A stretch of 11,815 nucleotides of DNA, taken from the NCBI GenBank assembly GCA_003231075.1, contig QIIF01000136.1, positions 1 to 11,815 on the forward strand, read 5' to 3'. This DNA comes from Candidatus Falkowiibacteriota bacterium (lineage in GTDB: Bacteria; Patescibacteriota; Patescibacteriia; Patescibacteriales; SZUA-104). Below the pieces are notes generated by a model. It was not told the DNA's origin and made no database searches. It saw nothing but the letters and a program-made list of their open reading frames with translations. This document shows positions 1-7,239 of this stretch, in pieces (position 1 is the stretch's first letter; the number at the start of each line of letters is the position of its first letter). The translations under genes were made by a program, and so were the position numbers.

Positions 1-10
1 GAAAAATACG

Positions 11-59
11 AATTATTAATTGTTAATTATTAATAATTAATAATTCACAATTAATAATT
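11..59. repeat. AT-only inverted repeat upstream of hsdR
   Basis: A perfect 13-bp dyad, AATTATTAATTGT (11-23) against ACAATTAATAATT (47-59), flanks a 23-nt centre that itself consists of iterated TAATTATTAAT-like units. Almost every base from 10 to 68 is A or T. It ends about a dozen bases before the hsdR start. It could be a spacer, a weak intrinsic terminator for an upstream gene, or an easily melted promoter region. No convincing -35/-10 pair or Shine-Dalgarno site stands out. The repeat is visible directly; a function is not. Confidence 0.55.
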
Positions 60-71
60 AATAATTAAAAT

Positions 72-3000
72 ATGTCTATACTTGCAAATTTTGATGAAGC
101 AAAACAATCTCAACTTCCTTTCGTGGAACTGCTTTTGAATATGGGATATAAATATATTTCCGTAGATGACGCTATGCGCGAAAGAGAGGGAAATGCTTCT
201 AAATTTATATTAAAAAATATCGCTTTTAATAAGTTGCGCGCGATAAATTCCGATTTAATAAGCGGTAAAAATATTAAAGACGCTATTGATGAGCTGGAAA
301 ATATTCAGCTTGAGGGGTTAATTGATACTTCAAAAGATATTTATAATATGATAATGAGAACAGGAGGGAAAACCGTGACAGAGATAGTTGACGGCAAGAG
401 AACATCCCAAAATTTAAAATTTATTGATTTTGAAAATCCAAAGAATAATGATTTTAGGGTGGCGGTTGAATTTGAGGTGAGCTGCAAGTCAAATATCCGC
501 CCTGATATAGTTTGTTTCGTGAACGGAATTCCTTTTGTGGTGGTTGAAAATAAAAAATCCAGCGATGCTGTAATAGACGCCTTAACCCAGATGAATAGAA
601 ATCAAGGAGTGGAATATTGCCCGAAGTTTTTTACATATCCGCAATTATTAATCGGAACAAACGGGAAAGATTTGCGATACGGCACGACAGGCACTCCGAA
701 TAAGTTTTACGCGAAGTGGAGAGAGAAAGAAGTAAACAAAAAAGATTTTGATAAAAAGGTTCAGGATTTGATTAAGATTAAAATTAATGGCGATGTTTAC
801 GGTCAGATATGCAAGGATTTAAACGGCGCGGCCAAAAATCATAAACAGCTTTTAAAAAGATTGACAACCGGCCAAGACAGGGGGGTTGTGAGCTTGCTTG
901 AGCCGGAAAGACTTCTTCATTTAACTAAAAATTATATTCTTTATGATGCCGGCGTTAAAAAAATATCCAGGTATCAGCAGTTTTTTGCTATTAATAAAAT
1001 GCTTAAAACTGTAGATAAAGAAAAAGACGGTGTTAAAGGTAAAAAACGACAAGGTGGGCTTATTTGGCATACGCAAGGATCTGGAAAATCTTTGACTATG
1101 GTTATGTTTGTGAAAGCATTAATTGAAAATCCAAAAATTATTAACCCTAGAGTGCTGGTAGTTTCCGACAGAGTTGATTTGGGAAAACAAATATCCGGTA
1201 CATTTAAAAACTGCGACTTAAAAAAAGAGGTGATAATAGCTAAGACTGGCGCGCATTTGTTGAAATTGATAAAAAACAAGGATGCTAACGTGGTTACCAC
1301 ACTTGTTCAAAAATTTGAAAAAGTTCACCCGGAAAAATCTGCAGTTGTTGATTATGACAAAAATATTTTTGTCTTAATTGATGAAGCTCATCGGACACAA
1401 GGAGGCATTGCTAACGCTGAAATGAATAAGATAATTCCAAACGCTTGTTTTATTGGTTTTACCGGCACGCCGTTAATGAAAAAGGAAAAGGCGTCAATTT
1501 TGAAGTTTGGCGGATATATAGATAAGTATACGATTGACGACGCGCTTGCCGATAAAGTGATTCTGCCTTTAATTTATGAAGGCCGCTATGTGGAGATGAC
1601 TCAAAATAGGAAAAAGATTGACCGGCATGCGGATCGCATAACTAAAAATTCAAACAAAGAGCAGAAAAAATATTTGCAGAAATTCATAAGTTCAAAGATT
1701 ATAAAAAATAATCCGCATAGAATTGACGAGATAGCTTATAATATTGTAAATCATTATGTTGATAATTTTCAAAACAGTGGACTGAAAGCTCAGGTTGTCG
1801 CGCCTTCAAAATTTTCCGCGATTCTTTTTCAGAAATTTTTTGAAGGGTATGGAGGAATAAGTTCAGCTGTAGTTATTTCCGATGTAGGGCCCAAGGAAGA
1901 TGAAGAAGACAACAGAAAAAAAGAAGTTATTGATTTTTTGGCAAAGATCAAGCACAAATACCGTGATTTAAAATCTTACGAAGACTCGGTTGTTGAGAGC
2001 TTTAAAAATAATCCTGATGGAATAGAGGTTATAATTGTGGTAGATAAACTGCTTACCGGATTTGATGCCCCGAGGAATACAGTGCTTTATTTAGCTAAAG
2101 ATTTGCATGACCATAACTTGCTTCAGGCGATTGCCAGGGTAAATAGGTTGTTTGAGAATAAGAAAATACCGAAGACAAGCGGTTTTATAATTGATTATTC
2201 TGAAAATGCTAAAAATCTTGATACCGCGATGAAATTGTTCGGCAATTACGATGACGAGGACATAAAGAGCGCCTTGATTGATGTTCAAGAGAAGATAGAA
2301 GAGCTGGAGAAGAGTTATGACGGCTTGCACGAAATATTTAAGGAGCAAAAGGGCTCAAGGGATGATGAAGAATATATCCGGAAATTGCAAGACGAACAAG
2401 AGAGGGAAGCATTTTATAAGGCAATGAATAATTTTATGAAAAACTTTAATGAGTGCCTGGCGCTTGAAGGATTTGTCCATAAATTCAAGCATTTAGACAC
2501 TTATAAAATGGAATTAAAAAAGTTTTTGAAATTAAGGCAAACAGCCAGATTGCGATATGCCGATACTAAAGATTTTTCGGAATACAAAACGCAGTTAGTA
2601 AAAATTTTGGATCAGTATGTTGACGCGGAAGCGGTTGAGCTTATGACGAAGCAAATTAATATACATGACAAAGAAGCGTTTGCCGAGGCCATTGAAGGAC
2701 TTGGCTCCGATAAATCAAAAGCTGAGGCGATTCATGCCCAGATTCAGAAAACAATTACTGAAAAAGAACAAACAGACCCGGAATTTTATCGCAAATTTTC
2801 AGATAAAATAAATAAAATTATAGAGGAAATGAAGAAGAAGAAATTAGAAGACTTGGAGGCGCTAAAGCAATTAAAAAAAATGAGAGAAGAGGTATTGAGT
2901 AAAAAAGATGATACGATTCCGGATTCTATAAAAGGCAATGAAGGCGCTGGTATTTTTTATAGAAATTTAAAAGGCGACTTTGAAAAATATAAAATATCCG

Positions 3001-3230
3001 AGGAAGATTTTTTGAACATAGTCATTGATGTGCGTAAGATATTGAAAGATGAAGCGATTATTGATTGGCATAGAAATAGTGAAGTAAAAAGAGTAATACA
3101 GAACAAAGTTGATGATTATTTGTATGATGAAGTAGTTGTCCGCAATGGCATTAAGTTAGATAATGAAACTATAAAAATAATTTTAGACAAAGTAATTAAT
3201 CTTGCTACAGAGAATTATTTAATATTTTAA
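72..3230 (+). CDS. hsdR: Type I restriction enzyme, motor/nuclease subunit HsdR
   Basis: A 1052-residue protein, the usual length for HsdR, which works with HsdM and HsdS to translocate DNA using ATP and cleave unmethylated foreign DNA. The N-terminal PD-(D/E)xK nuclease core shows D145 (in RPDIV) and E159-N-K161. The SF2 helicase motor follows: Walker A TQGSGKS with K339, the DEAH box 437-440 (followed by RTQGG), motif III TGTP 464-467, motif V DKLLTGFDAP from 658, and motif VI QAIARVNR 685-692. All key residues look intact. The C-terminal third is helical and very charged, with a coiled-coil-like stretch around 905-955; it resembles the C-terminal region of the HsdR/DUF3387 type. The ATG at 72 gives a normal family N-terminus (an FDEAKQSQLPFVELLLNMGY-like opening), though no Shine-Dalgarno site is seen. 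HsdM and HsdS are not in the window. The next gene starts 2 nt after the stop, indicating an operon. Confidence 0.96.
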   Translation: MSILANFDEAKQSQLPFVELLLNMGYKYISVDDAMREREGNASKFILKNIAFNKLRAINSDLISGKNIKDAIDELENIQLEGLIDTSKDIYNMIMRTGGKTVTEIVDGKRTSQNLKFIDFENPKNNDFRVAVEFEVSCKSNIRPDIVCFVNGIPFVVVENKKSSDAVIDALTQMNRNQGVEYCPKFFTYPQLLIGTNGKDLRYGTTGTPNKFYAKWREKEVNKKDFDKKVQDLIKIKINGDVYGQICKDLNGAAKNHKQLLKRLTTGQDRGVVSLLEPERLLHLTKNYILYDAGVKKISRYQQFFAINKMLKTVDKEKDGVKGKKRQGGLIWHTQGSGKSLTMVMFVKALIENPKIINPRVLVVSDRVDLGKQISGTFKNCDLKKEVIIAKTGAHLLKLIKNKDANVVTTLVQKFEKVHPEKSAVVDYDKNIFVLIDEAHRTQGGIANAEMNKIIPNACFIGFTGTPLMKKEKASILKFGGYIDKYTIDDALADKVILPLIYEGRYVEMTQNRKKIDRHADRITKNSNKEQKKYLQKFISSKIIKNNPHRIDEIAYNIVNHYVDNFQNSGLKAQVVAPSKFSAILFQKFFEGYGGISSAVVISDVGPKEDEEDNRKKEVIDFLAKIKHKYRDLKSYEDSVVESFKNNPDGIEVIIVVDKLLTGFDAPRNTVLYLAKDLHDHNLLQAIARVNRLFENKKIPKTSGFIIDYSENAKNLDTAMKLFGNYDDEDIKSALIDVQEKIEELEKSYDGLHEIFKEQKGSRDDEEYIRKLQDEQEREAFYKAMNNFMKNFNECLALEGFVHKFKHLDTYKMELKKFLKLRQTARLRYADTKDFSEYKTQLVKILDQYVDAEAVELMTKQINIHDKEAFAEAIEGLGSDKSKAEAIHAQIQKTITEKEQTDPEFYRKFSDKINKIIEEMKKKKLEDLEALKQLKKMREEVLSKKDDTIPDSIKGNEGAGIFYRNLKGDFEKYKISEEDFLNIVIDVRKILKDEAIIDWHRNSEVKRVIQNKVDDYLYDEVVVRNGIKLDNETIKIILDKVINLATENYLIF

Positions 3231-3232
3231 AT

Positions 3233-3937
3233 ATGGAGGAATTAACTTTTGAATATGGAAAATATTCATATAAATATTTTTTAGTAAGACAGGACAGGAA
3301 AACTGTAAGTCTTATTATGCAGCCCAGCCTAAGTTTAGTGCTTAAGTGTCCGTTGCAATACAGCGAAGAGAAAATAAATAAATTTTTAAAAAGAAAATGG
3401 TCATGGCTTGAAAAACAAATTGCTTATTTTAAGAAGTATAGTAAGCAATCAAGAAAAAAGGAATATGTATCAGGAGAAAGTTTTCTGTATTTAGGCAGGT
3501 TGCATAAATTAATAATTAAAAAGGGAGGTAAGGACGGAGTTAAATTAGATAGGGGCAGATTAAATATTATTACTACGAAATCTGTTGCGGATAGTGGACA
3601 TAATAAGAAAATATTAAAGCAATGGTATCAGTTTAGAATGGATATTATATTTGAGGACGAATATAAAAAAGCATTAAAAAAGTTTAAACTGTATTTTACT
3701 CCGAAATTAATTACGAGAAAAATGAATAAAAGATGGGGAAGTTATTTATCAGGCAAGAAAATTATTTTAAATCCAAAATTAATCCATGCGTCAAAAGAAT
3801 GTATTTCATACGTAATTACTCATGAGTTGTGCCATATGATTCACAGAAGCCATAATAAGGATTTTTATAAATTACTAAAATCAAAAATACATAACTGGGA
3901 GCAGGTAAAGGAGAAGCTGGAGTTGAGATTTGTATAA
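3233..3937 (+). CDS. YgjP/DUF45-type zinc metallopeptidase, M48-like
   Basis: A 234-residue soluble protein of the YgjP-like (DUF45, SprT/WLM-related) metallopeptidase group. The zinc site is H197-E-L-C-H201 followed by a third likely ligand H207 in the segment HRSHNKDF, the typical spacing of this group; E198 would be the catalytic base. The N-terminal half has the family's strand-rich opening (RQDRKTVSLIM) and a basic W-rich helix, FLKRKWSWLEKQI. There is no signal peptide or membrane segment, so it should be cytoplasmic. The ATG lies 2 nt after the hsdR stop and a GGAGG follows rather than precedes it, so translation probably depends on coupling to hsdR. Genes of this family often sit beside type I restriction genes; a role in processing or controlling the restriction complex is a guess. 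The substrate is unknown. Confidence 0.9.
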   Translation: MEELTFEYGKYSYKYFLVRQDRKTVSLIMQPSLSLVLKCPLQYSEEKINKFLKRKWSWLEKQIAYFKKYSKQSRKKEYVSGESFLYLGRLHKLIIKKGGKDGVKLDRGRLNIITTKSVADSGHNKKILKQWYQFRMDIIFEDEYKKALKKFKLYFTPKLITRKMNKRWGSYLSGKKIILNPKLIHASKECISYVITHELCHMIHRSHNKDFYKLLKSKIHNWEQVKEKLELRFV

Positions 3938-3940
3938 AAC

Positions 3941-3965
3941 TGCCGCGACGGCTCCACTCGCGGCA
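3941..3965 (+). terminator. GC-rich hairpin after the hsdR operon
   Basis: TGCCGCG (3941-3947) pairs perfectly with CGCGGCA (3959-3965) across an 11-nt loop, 4 nt after the metallopeptidase stop. Position and strength fit a transcription end or an mRNA-stabilising structure. No T-run follows, so it is not a classical intrinsic terminator. Confidence 0.4.
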
Positions 3966-3990
3966 TGGAACCAGTAGAGGGATAAATTAA

Positions 3991-4215
3991 AATCTAAAAA
4001 ACAAAATCCCAATATCGCGCAGGGGAGGAATAAAAGAGGCGCTGGGGGTTGTTTATGAGAATGGAAACAGCGAGCTAAAACAGGAAGCGCAAAATTTGGT
4101 AAATATTCTTATAGAAAAAGGGAGCGGTGTTTTTTTGGGGGTTGAAGGAAGTTTTAGGAGAAGATTAAAATTATTGAAAATAAATAATATTCACTGCGGT
4201 ATAATCTCCTGTTAA
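3991..4215 (+). pseudogene. Start-less orphan reading frame, possible gene remnant
   Basis: A 74-codon open frame follows an in-frame TAA at 3988 and ends at TAA 4213-4215. It has no ATG; CTG or TTG codons inside it are the only possible starts. The translation has a protein-like composition, with segments such as GGIKEALGVVYENGN, LKQEAQNLVNILIEKG and GVFLGVEGSFRRRLKLL, rather than the low-complexity look of noise. I do not recognise a family. Its last residues run into the 153-bp tandem repeat starting at 4196, so the C-terminus may have been replaced by repeat DNA. It could be the decayed middle of a gene, or simply a chance frame. Confidence 0.22.
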
Positions 4216-4482
4216 ATGATTCTGGCAGTTAGCAAGCCCGACATATTTATTGGATGAGCCGCGTTATCGGATGAAACCGGCAGAATCCTCTCGCTCGCGC
4301 GTGAGAGATTCTGCCGCAACGAAAACCCGTCTCTTTGTCATTTCCGCTGCGGCAGAATCTCCTGTCAAGGGATTCTGCCGGTTAGCGCGCTTGATATGTC
4401 TATTAGATAATACGCGTTATCGGATGAAACCGGCAGAATCCTCCCGCTGAGGCGTGAGAGATTCTGCCGCAGCGAAAAACGC
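4196..4482. repeat. 153-bp tandem repeat (about 1.9 copies) made of nested palindromes
   Basis: Copy 1 spans 4196-4348 and copy 2 spans 4349 to about 4482, in register without indels at a 153-base offset. Each copy has two hairpins. Hairpin A in copy 2 is CGGCAGAATC (4350-4359) with GATTCTGCCG (4371-4380). Hairpin B is the same 10-nt arm pair at 4278-4287/4307-4316 and again at 4431-4440/4460-4469, with a further short inner stem of CTC against GAG type. Hairpin A of copy 1 (4196-4228) is decayed. The B halves (from CGCGTTATCGGATGAAAC onward) differ at only a handful of positions, while the A halves differ much more. The region is clearly GC-richer than its surroundings and lies between convergent genes. 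It resembles REP/BIME-like or other non-autonomous palindromic elements. Confidence 0.85.
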
Positions 4483-4558
4483 TTATATCGCTTTATATTC
4501 TGTCGAAAATTTAATTTTTCTATTAAAAAACATTATTCTACATTCTCACATTATTAAA

Positions 4559-5992
4559 TTATAATGAGTTCATTCCTTCTTCAATAATTGTTTCTTTGGT
4601 TGTCTCTTTCGTAAGTTTTATTTCTTCAGTTATTTGTTTTTGTTTCCATGTTCCCTTCATAAACCAAATTATTGCTATAACCGCTACTATAATGTTTGCT
4701 GCCGGGAAAGCCGCCCATATACCAATTTCCGCAAGCGCAGTATGCTTTGATAATATGTATGCCAAAGGAAATCTTAAAATCCATAATGAAATGATAGATA
4801 ATATCATAGAAGTCATTGTGTTTCCCGATCCTCTGAATAATCCGTTCAAAGACATTTGAATTCCAATGAAGCCGAAAGTTAAAGCCATTATTTTAATAAA
4901 TAGAGCACTTGATTGAATTGTTTTTATTTCTCCGGGGATAAATATTGCGGAAATTTGTTTTGCGAATAAAAACATTATTACTCCTACAATTGTTAAAATT
5001 ATAAACCCCGCAAGCGCGCTTAATTTTGTTATTTTTTCCGCCCTCTCTGTTTTTCCGGCGCCTATATTTTGTCCAACAAGCGTAGATGTGGCCATTGATA
5101 ATCCTAATGCGGGGATTATAACAAAACTTAATATTCTGCTGCCGATGCCATAAGCGGCAAGAGTAATAGTTCCGAATGTAGCGGCCAAGAAAGTCATAAC
5201 TGTTATTCCAAGAGCTCTGGTTGACTGCTCAATAGATGCCGGAAATCCAATTTTAAACATTCTTTTTATTAAAATCCAATCCGGTTTTAAATCGTTTAAG
5301 TGTAATTGAATTTGATGTTTTCCTTTTAACAATAAACCGATGCCAATAATTGCAGCTAATCCCTGTGTCCCGATAGTGGCGATTGCGGCTCCGGAAACTC
5401 CAAACGCGGGAATAAAACCATAGCCAAAAATAAACAAAGGATCAAGAATAAGATTTAATAAAACAGTTCCAAGAACGATATACATCGGAGTTTTAACATC
5501 TCCAATACCCCTCATTAATGATTGAAAAACTATGTAAGTAAACATAAAGATCACTCCGATAAAAGAGATTTGGATATATGATACCGCGCTTAAAAAAACA
5601 TTATGCTCAGCGCCTATTAAGTTGATAAAAAAAGGAGATGACGCATAGCCAATACTCGCGAGAATAACTGAAATAATAACGACCATTAATAATGTTTGAG
5701 AAGTTATATGATCAACCGCCTTTTTATTTTCACTTCCTTTATATTGGGATACAAGAATTGTCCCCGCCATTGCTAAACCGCTCCCGAGCGAGATGATAAG
5801 AAAAATTATTGGAAAACTGATTGAAACAGCGGCAACAGCAACTGTTCCCAATCTTCCGACCCAAAAAGTGTCAGTTAATTGATAAGCCGTTTGTAATATA
5901 TTTGCGAATATAATCGGGACTGATAATGTAATTAAAGATTTTATGATTGGACCTTCTGTTAAATTATTTTTTATTGTTTTGTTATCTGCCAT
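4559..5992 (-). CDS. MATE family multidrug/toxin efflux transporter
   Basis: A 477-residue inner-membrane protein with the two-lobe, roughly twelve-helix layout of MATE exporters (NorM/DinF superfamily), which expel drugs or metabolites by antiport with Na+ or H+. The family opening GPIIKSLITLSVPIIFANIL leads into helix 1, QLTDTFWVGRLG, with the conserved D41. Helix 5 carries NLILDPLFIFG with D184. These are the two cation-linked aspartates known from the archaeal PfMATE structure. RGIGDVKTPM (161-170) and RGSGNTMTSM in the C-lobe are the paired loop motifs of the two halves. The tail after the last helix is a short charged stretch rich in K, E and T. Length is normal and the frame intact. 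Transcription is leftwards; the start ATG (complement of 5990-5992) has no Shine-Dalgarno site and is preceded by a strong leader hairpin. The substrate cannot be told from sequence. Confidence 0.95.
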   Translation of the reverse strand: MADNKTIKNNLTEGPIIKSLITLSVPIIFANILQTAYQLTDTFWVGRLGTVAVAAVSISFPIIFLIISLGSGLAMAGTILVSQYKGSENKKAVDHITSQTLLMVVIISVILASIGYASSPFFINLIGAEHNVFLSAVSYIQISFIGVIFMFTYIVFQSLMRGIGDVKTPMYIVLGTVLLNLILDPLFIFGYGFIPAFGVSGAAIATIGTQGLAAIIGIGLLLKGKHQIQLHLNDLKPDWILIKRMFKIGFPASIEQSTRALGITVMTFLAATFGTITLAAYGIGSRILSFVIIPALGLSMATSTLVGQNIGAGKTERAEKITKLSALAGFIILTIVGVIMFLFAKQISAIFIPGEIKTIQSSALFIKIMALTFGFIGIQMSLNGLFRGSGNTMTSMILSIISLWILRFPLAYILSKHTALAEIGIWAAFPAANIIVAVIAIIWFMKGTWKQKQITEEIKLTKETTKETIIEEGMNSL

Positions 5993-6005
5993 TTAAATAT
6001 TAAGA

Positions 6006-6038
6006 GACTGCCGCCAAATGTCAGTTTTGGCGGCAGTC
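6006..6038 (-). promoter_or_regulatory. 13-bp perfect hairpin in the leader of the MATE gene
   Basis: GACTGCCGCCAAA (6006-6018) pairs exactly with TTTGGCGGCAGTC (6026-6038) around a 7-nt loop. On the minus strand the stem ends 13 nt before the MATE start codon, so it would be at or next to the ribosome landing site if the promoter is further out. No T-run follows on either strand, arguing against a simple terminator. It may control translation or be a protein-binding palindrome. The stem is certain; the role is inferred. Confidence 0.5.
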
Positions 6039-6055
6039 CCATTAAGCTATGAGGG

Positions 6056-6083
6056 TTGCTATGCTTATGTATAAGTGTATAAT
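6056..6083 (+). promoter_or_regulatory. Possible sigma-70 promoter, rightward
   Basis: TTGCTA (6056-6061), a 16-nt spacer, then a perfect TATAAT (6078-6083). Transcription would start near 6090 and immediately meet the small hairpin at 6098-6117. In such AT-rich DNA a match of this kind can occur by chance. Confidence 0.35.
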
Positions 6084-6097
6084 AGCAAAATTATATG

Positions 6098-6126
6098 AAT
6101 TTGCAATAGCGCAAATTTTTTTATTT
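6098..6126 (+). terminator. Small terminator-like hairpin with T-run
   Basis: AATTTGC (6098-6104) pairs with GCAAATT (6111-6117) over a 6-nt loop, and the right arm runs straight into TTTTTATTT. This is the layout of an intrinsic terminator on the + strand, although the stem has only two G-C pairs. There is no + strand gene before it; it could insulate the divergent glycosyltransferase from leftward-region transcripts. Confidence 0.35.
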
Positions 6127-6138
6127 CCGCCGATTTTA

Positions 6139-6147
6139 TGCTATAAT
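6139..6147 (+). promoter_or_regulatory. Extended -10 element, candidate glycosyltransferase promoter
   Basis: TGCTATAAT (6139-6147) is an exact extended -10 (TG-n-TATAAT). No good -35 lies 16-18 nt upstream, only T-rich sequence, but extended -10 promoters can do without one. A start near 6154 would give the glycosyltransferase mRNA a leader of roughly 255 nt containing the palindrome cluster at 6306-6400. Confidence 0.4.
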
Positions 6148-6234
6148 AAAATTATAATTACCTTAAATTGTGAAATATATTTACCGACAAGGAATTGAAT
6201 ATTTTTACAAATAAAAAAATTAGTTTTTAATTTT

Positions 6235-6414
6235 ATGATTTTTCAGCCGATTAGACCGAAAAGAAAGAAAATATTGATTAAATATTCTAAGTTTAGGAAA
6301 AATAATCCCCCCAACCCCCTTTATCAAGGGGGCGAGCCATCCCCCAACTTCCTTTGTCAGCTGGGGGCAGTCATTTCCCAGGTCTCTTTGCCGCGGGAAT
6401 TATTAATATTATGA
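6235..6414 (+). other. Short reading frame interrupted by palindromes, doubtful gene
   Basis: An ATG at 6235 opens a 59-codon frame ending at TGA 6412-6414, whose last bases overlap the glycosyltransferase ATG at 6411 (ATGA overlap). The first 23 residues (MIFQPIRPKRKKILIKYSKF and on) look like the basic N-terminus of a real protein. From residue 24 the frame simply translates the C/G palindromes (NNPPNPLYQGG), a peptide typical of repeat DNA read as protein. It may be the 5' end of a gene truncated by a palindromic element, a leader peptide for the next gene, or chance. Confidence 0.22.
6306..6400. repeat. Cluster of C/G-clamped palindromes before the glycosyltransferase
   Basis: Three successive hairpins are visible. 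CCCCCTT (6315-6321) pairs with AAGGGGG (6326-6332) around the tetraloop TATC. CCCCCA (6341-6346) pairs with TGGGGG (6362-6367). TTCCC (6375-6379) pairs with GGGAA (6395-6399). The first resembles the CCCCTTTTTTT/AAAAAAGGGG hairpin at 7240-7267. Such C-run/G-run palindromes recur between genes in many bacterial genomes and are probably dispersed repeats. They lie in the untranslated leader, the last one ending about 11 nt before the glycosyltransferase start. Confidence 0.7.
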
Positions 6415-7097
6415 TTTCAATTATAATTCCCGTTTATAATCAGGTCGATAAATTGTCGGAATGCTTGGATAGTATTTTAAGGCAGACTTATAAATATTAT
6501 GAGGTTGTTATTGTGAATGACGGCTCTACTGATGATATTTTAGAAAGAATTAAGAATTATGAATTAAAGTTTAAGAATTTTAAATTTATTAATCAAGACA
6601 ATAAGGGTTCTAATCCGGCGCGGAATAGGGGAGCGGTGGAGGCGAAAGGCGAATATTTGCTGTTTTGCGACGCTGATATTGAAATGGCGCCTAATATGCT
6701 GGAAATTATGCTTAAAACATTAGAAAGCGACTCTATGTCCAGTTTTACTTATTCATCATTCAAATATGGATTAAAAACATTTAAACTTGGTCCGTATGAG
6801 GCGGATAAACTTAAAAATACGCCTTATATACATTCTACATCGTTAATCAGGACTTCGCATTTTCCGGGATGGGACGAATCAATCAAGCGTCTGCAGGATT
6901 GGGATCTTTGGCTTATGATGCTTGCGCGGGGATATACGGGAGTTTGGATTGACAGTATTTTGTTTCAAGTTAAGCCCGGCGGCACAATATCCAGCTGGAT
7001 GCCTTCGTTCGCCTATAAGCTGATGCCGTTTTTGCCAAGTGTGAAGAAATATAAAAAAGCGGTTGAAATTATAAAAAATAAACATAAGTTTGTTTGA
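6411..7097 (+). CDS. Family 2 (GT-A fold) glycosyltransferase
   Basis: A 228-residue protein that should transfer a sugar from a nucleotide-sugar donor, in glycan or surface polysaccharide synthesis. I chose the ATG at 6411 because the classic GT2 opening ISIIIPVYNQ begins right there; a TTG at 6354 would add 19 residues that only translate palindrome DNA. Seen motifs: VNDGSTDD with D37, the N-P-ARN-GA segment after it, the metal-binding DxD as D87-A-D89, and the acceptor-side QDWDLW at 162-167 in place of the commoner ED-LW motif. There is no membrane helix, so it is cytoplasmic or peripheral. It is shorter than many GT2 enzymes, apparently little more than the catalytic domain. The stop is TGA. 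The leader is long and carries palindromes; no clear Shine-Dalgarno site is present. No other sugar gene is nearby, so the product glycan is unknown. Confidence 0.92.
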   Translation: MISIIIPVYNQVDKLSECLDSILRQTYKYYEVVIVNDGSTDDILERIKNYELKFKNFKFINQDNKGSNPARNRGAVEAKGEYLLFCDADIEMAPNMLEIMLKTLESDSMSSFTYSSFKYGLKTFKLGPYEADKLKNTPYIHSTSLIRTSHFPGWDESIKRLQDWDLWLMMLARGYTGVWIDSILFQVKPGGTISSWMPSFAYKLMPFLPSVKKYKKAVEIIKNKHKFV

Positions 7098-7122
7098 CGA
7101 AAGTGGTAAAAATTTATATAAT
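7094..7122 (+). promoter_or_regulatory. Strong sigma-70 promoter for the propeller gene
   Basis: TTGACG (7094-7099), a 17-nt spacer and TATAAT (7117-7122) make a near-consensus promoter; the -35 overlaps the TGA stop of the glycosyltransferase. Transcription should begin near 7129, leaving a leader of about 150 nt before the propeller gene at 7278. The rest of that leader holds a weak GCATT/AATGC hairpin (7140-7160) and the C/G hairpin at 7240-7267. Confidence 0.65.
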
Positions 7123-7239
7123 AATAGTGTACGGTGGAAGCATTTTAATAGCAGTAATGCAAATTTAAATCCCCTAAATTTTCTTTTCGCTTTCCTCTTC
7201 GTTAAAGCTTCGGGGGGACAAGAAAGCTATGAAAGACAA

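Noticed and set aside
974..1300. Antisense frame inside hsdR, and similar minus-strand frames inside the propeller gene
   Set aside because: They are opposite-strand shadows of strongly supported genes, with no recognisable motifs or ribosome sites.
4174..4205. TTGAAA and TATAAT as a promoter entering the tandem repeat
   Set aside because: The spacer is 20 nt, too long, and TATAAT arises from a decayed hairpin arm whose other copy reads CAGAAT.
4250..4450. 66-codon + strand frame across the tandem repeat
   Set aside because: Its translation repeats RYRMKPAESSR at both ends because it reads the 153-bp repeat; composition and structure come from the palindromes, not from a protein.
4196..4482. 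Integron attC sites
   Set aside because: Imperfect palindromes of the right size are present, but no consistent GTTRRRY/RYYYAAC core pairs and no integrase or cassette genes are seen.
4196..4482. CRISPR array
   Set aside because: Only two units of 153 bp, no short direct repeats with unique spacers of even length, and no cas genes.
6354..6410. TTG-started 19-residue extension of the glycosyltransferase
   Set aside because: The added residues translate palindrome DNA, and the normal family N-terminus begins exactly at the ATG at 6411.
7103..7168. 21-codon frame from GTG, reading VKIYIIIVYGG, like the start of a second GT2 enzyme
   Set aside because: Far too short to judge, and it overlaps the strong -10 element; AT-rich codons for I, K and Y produce such strings easily.
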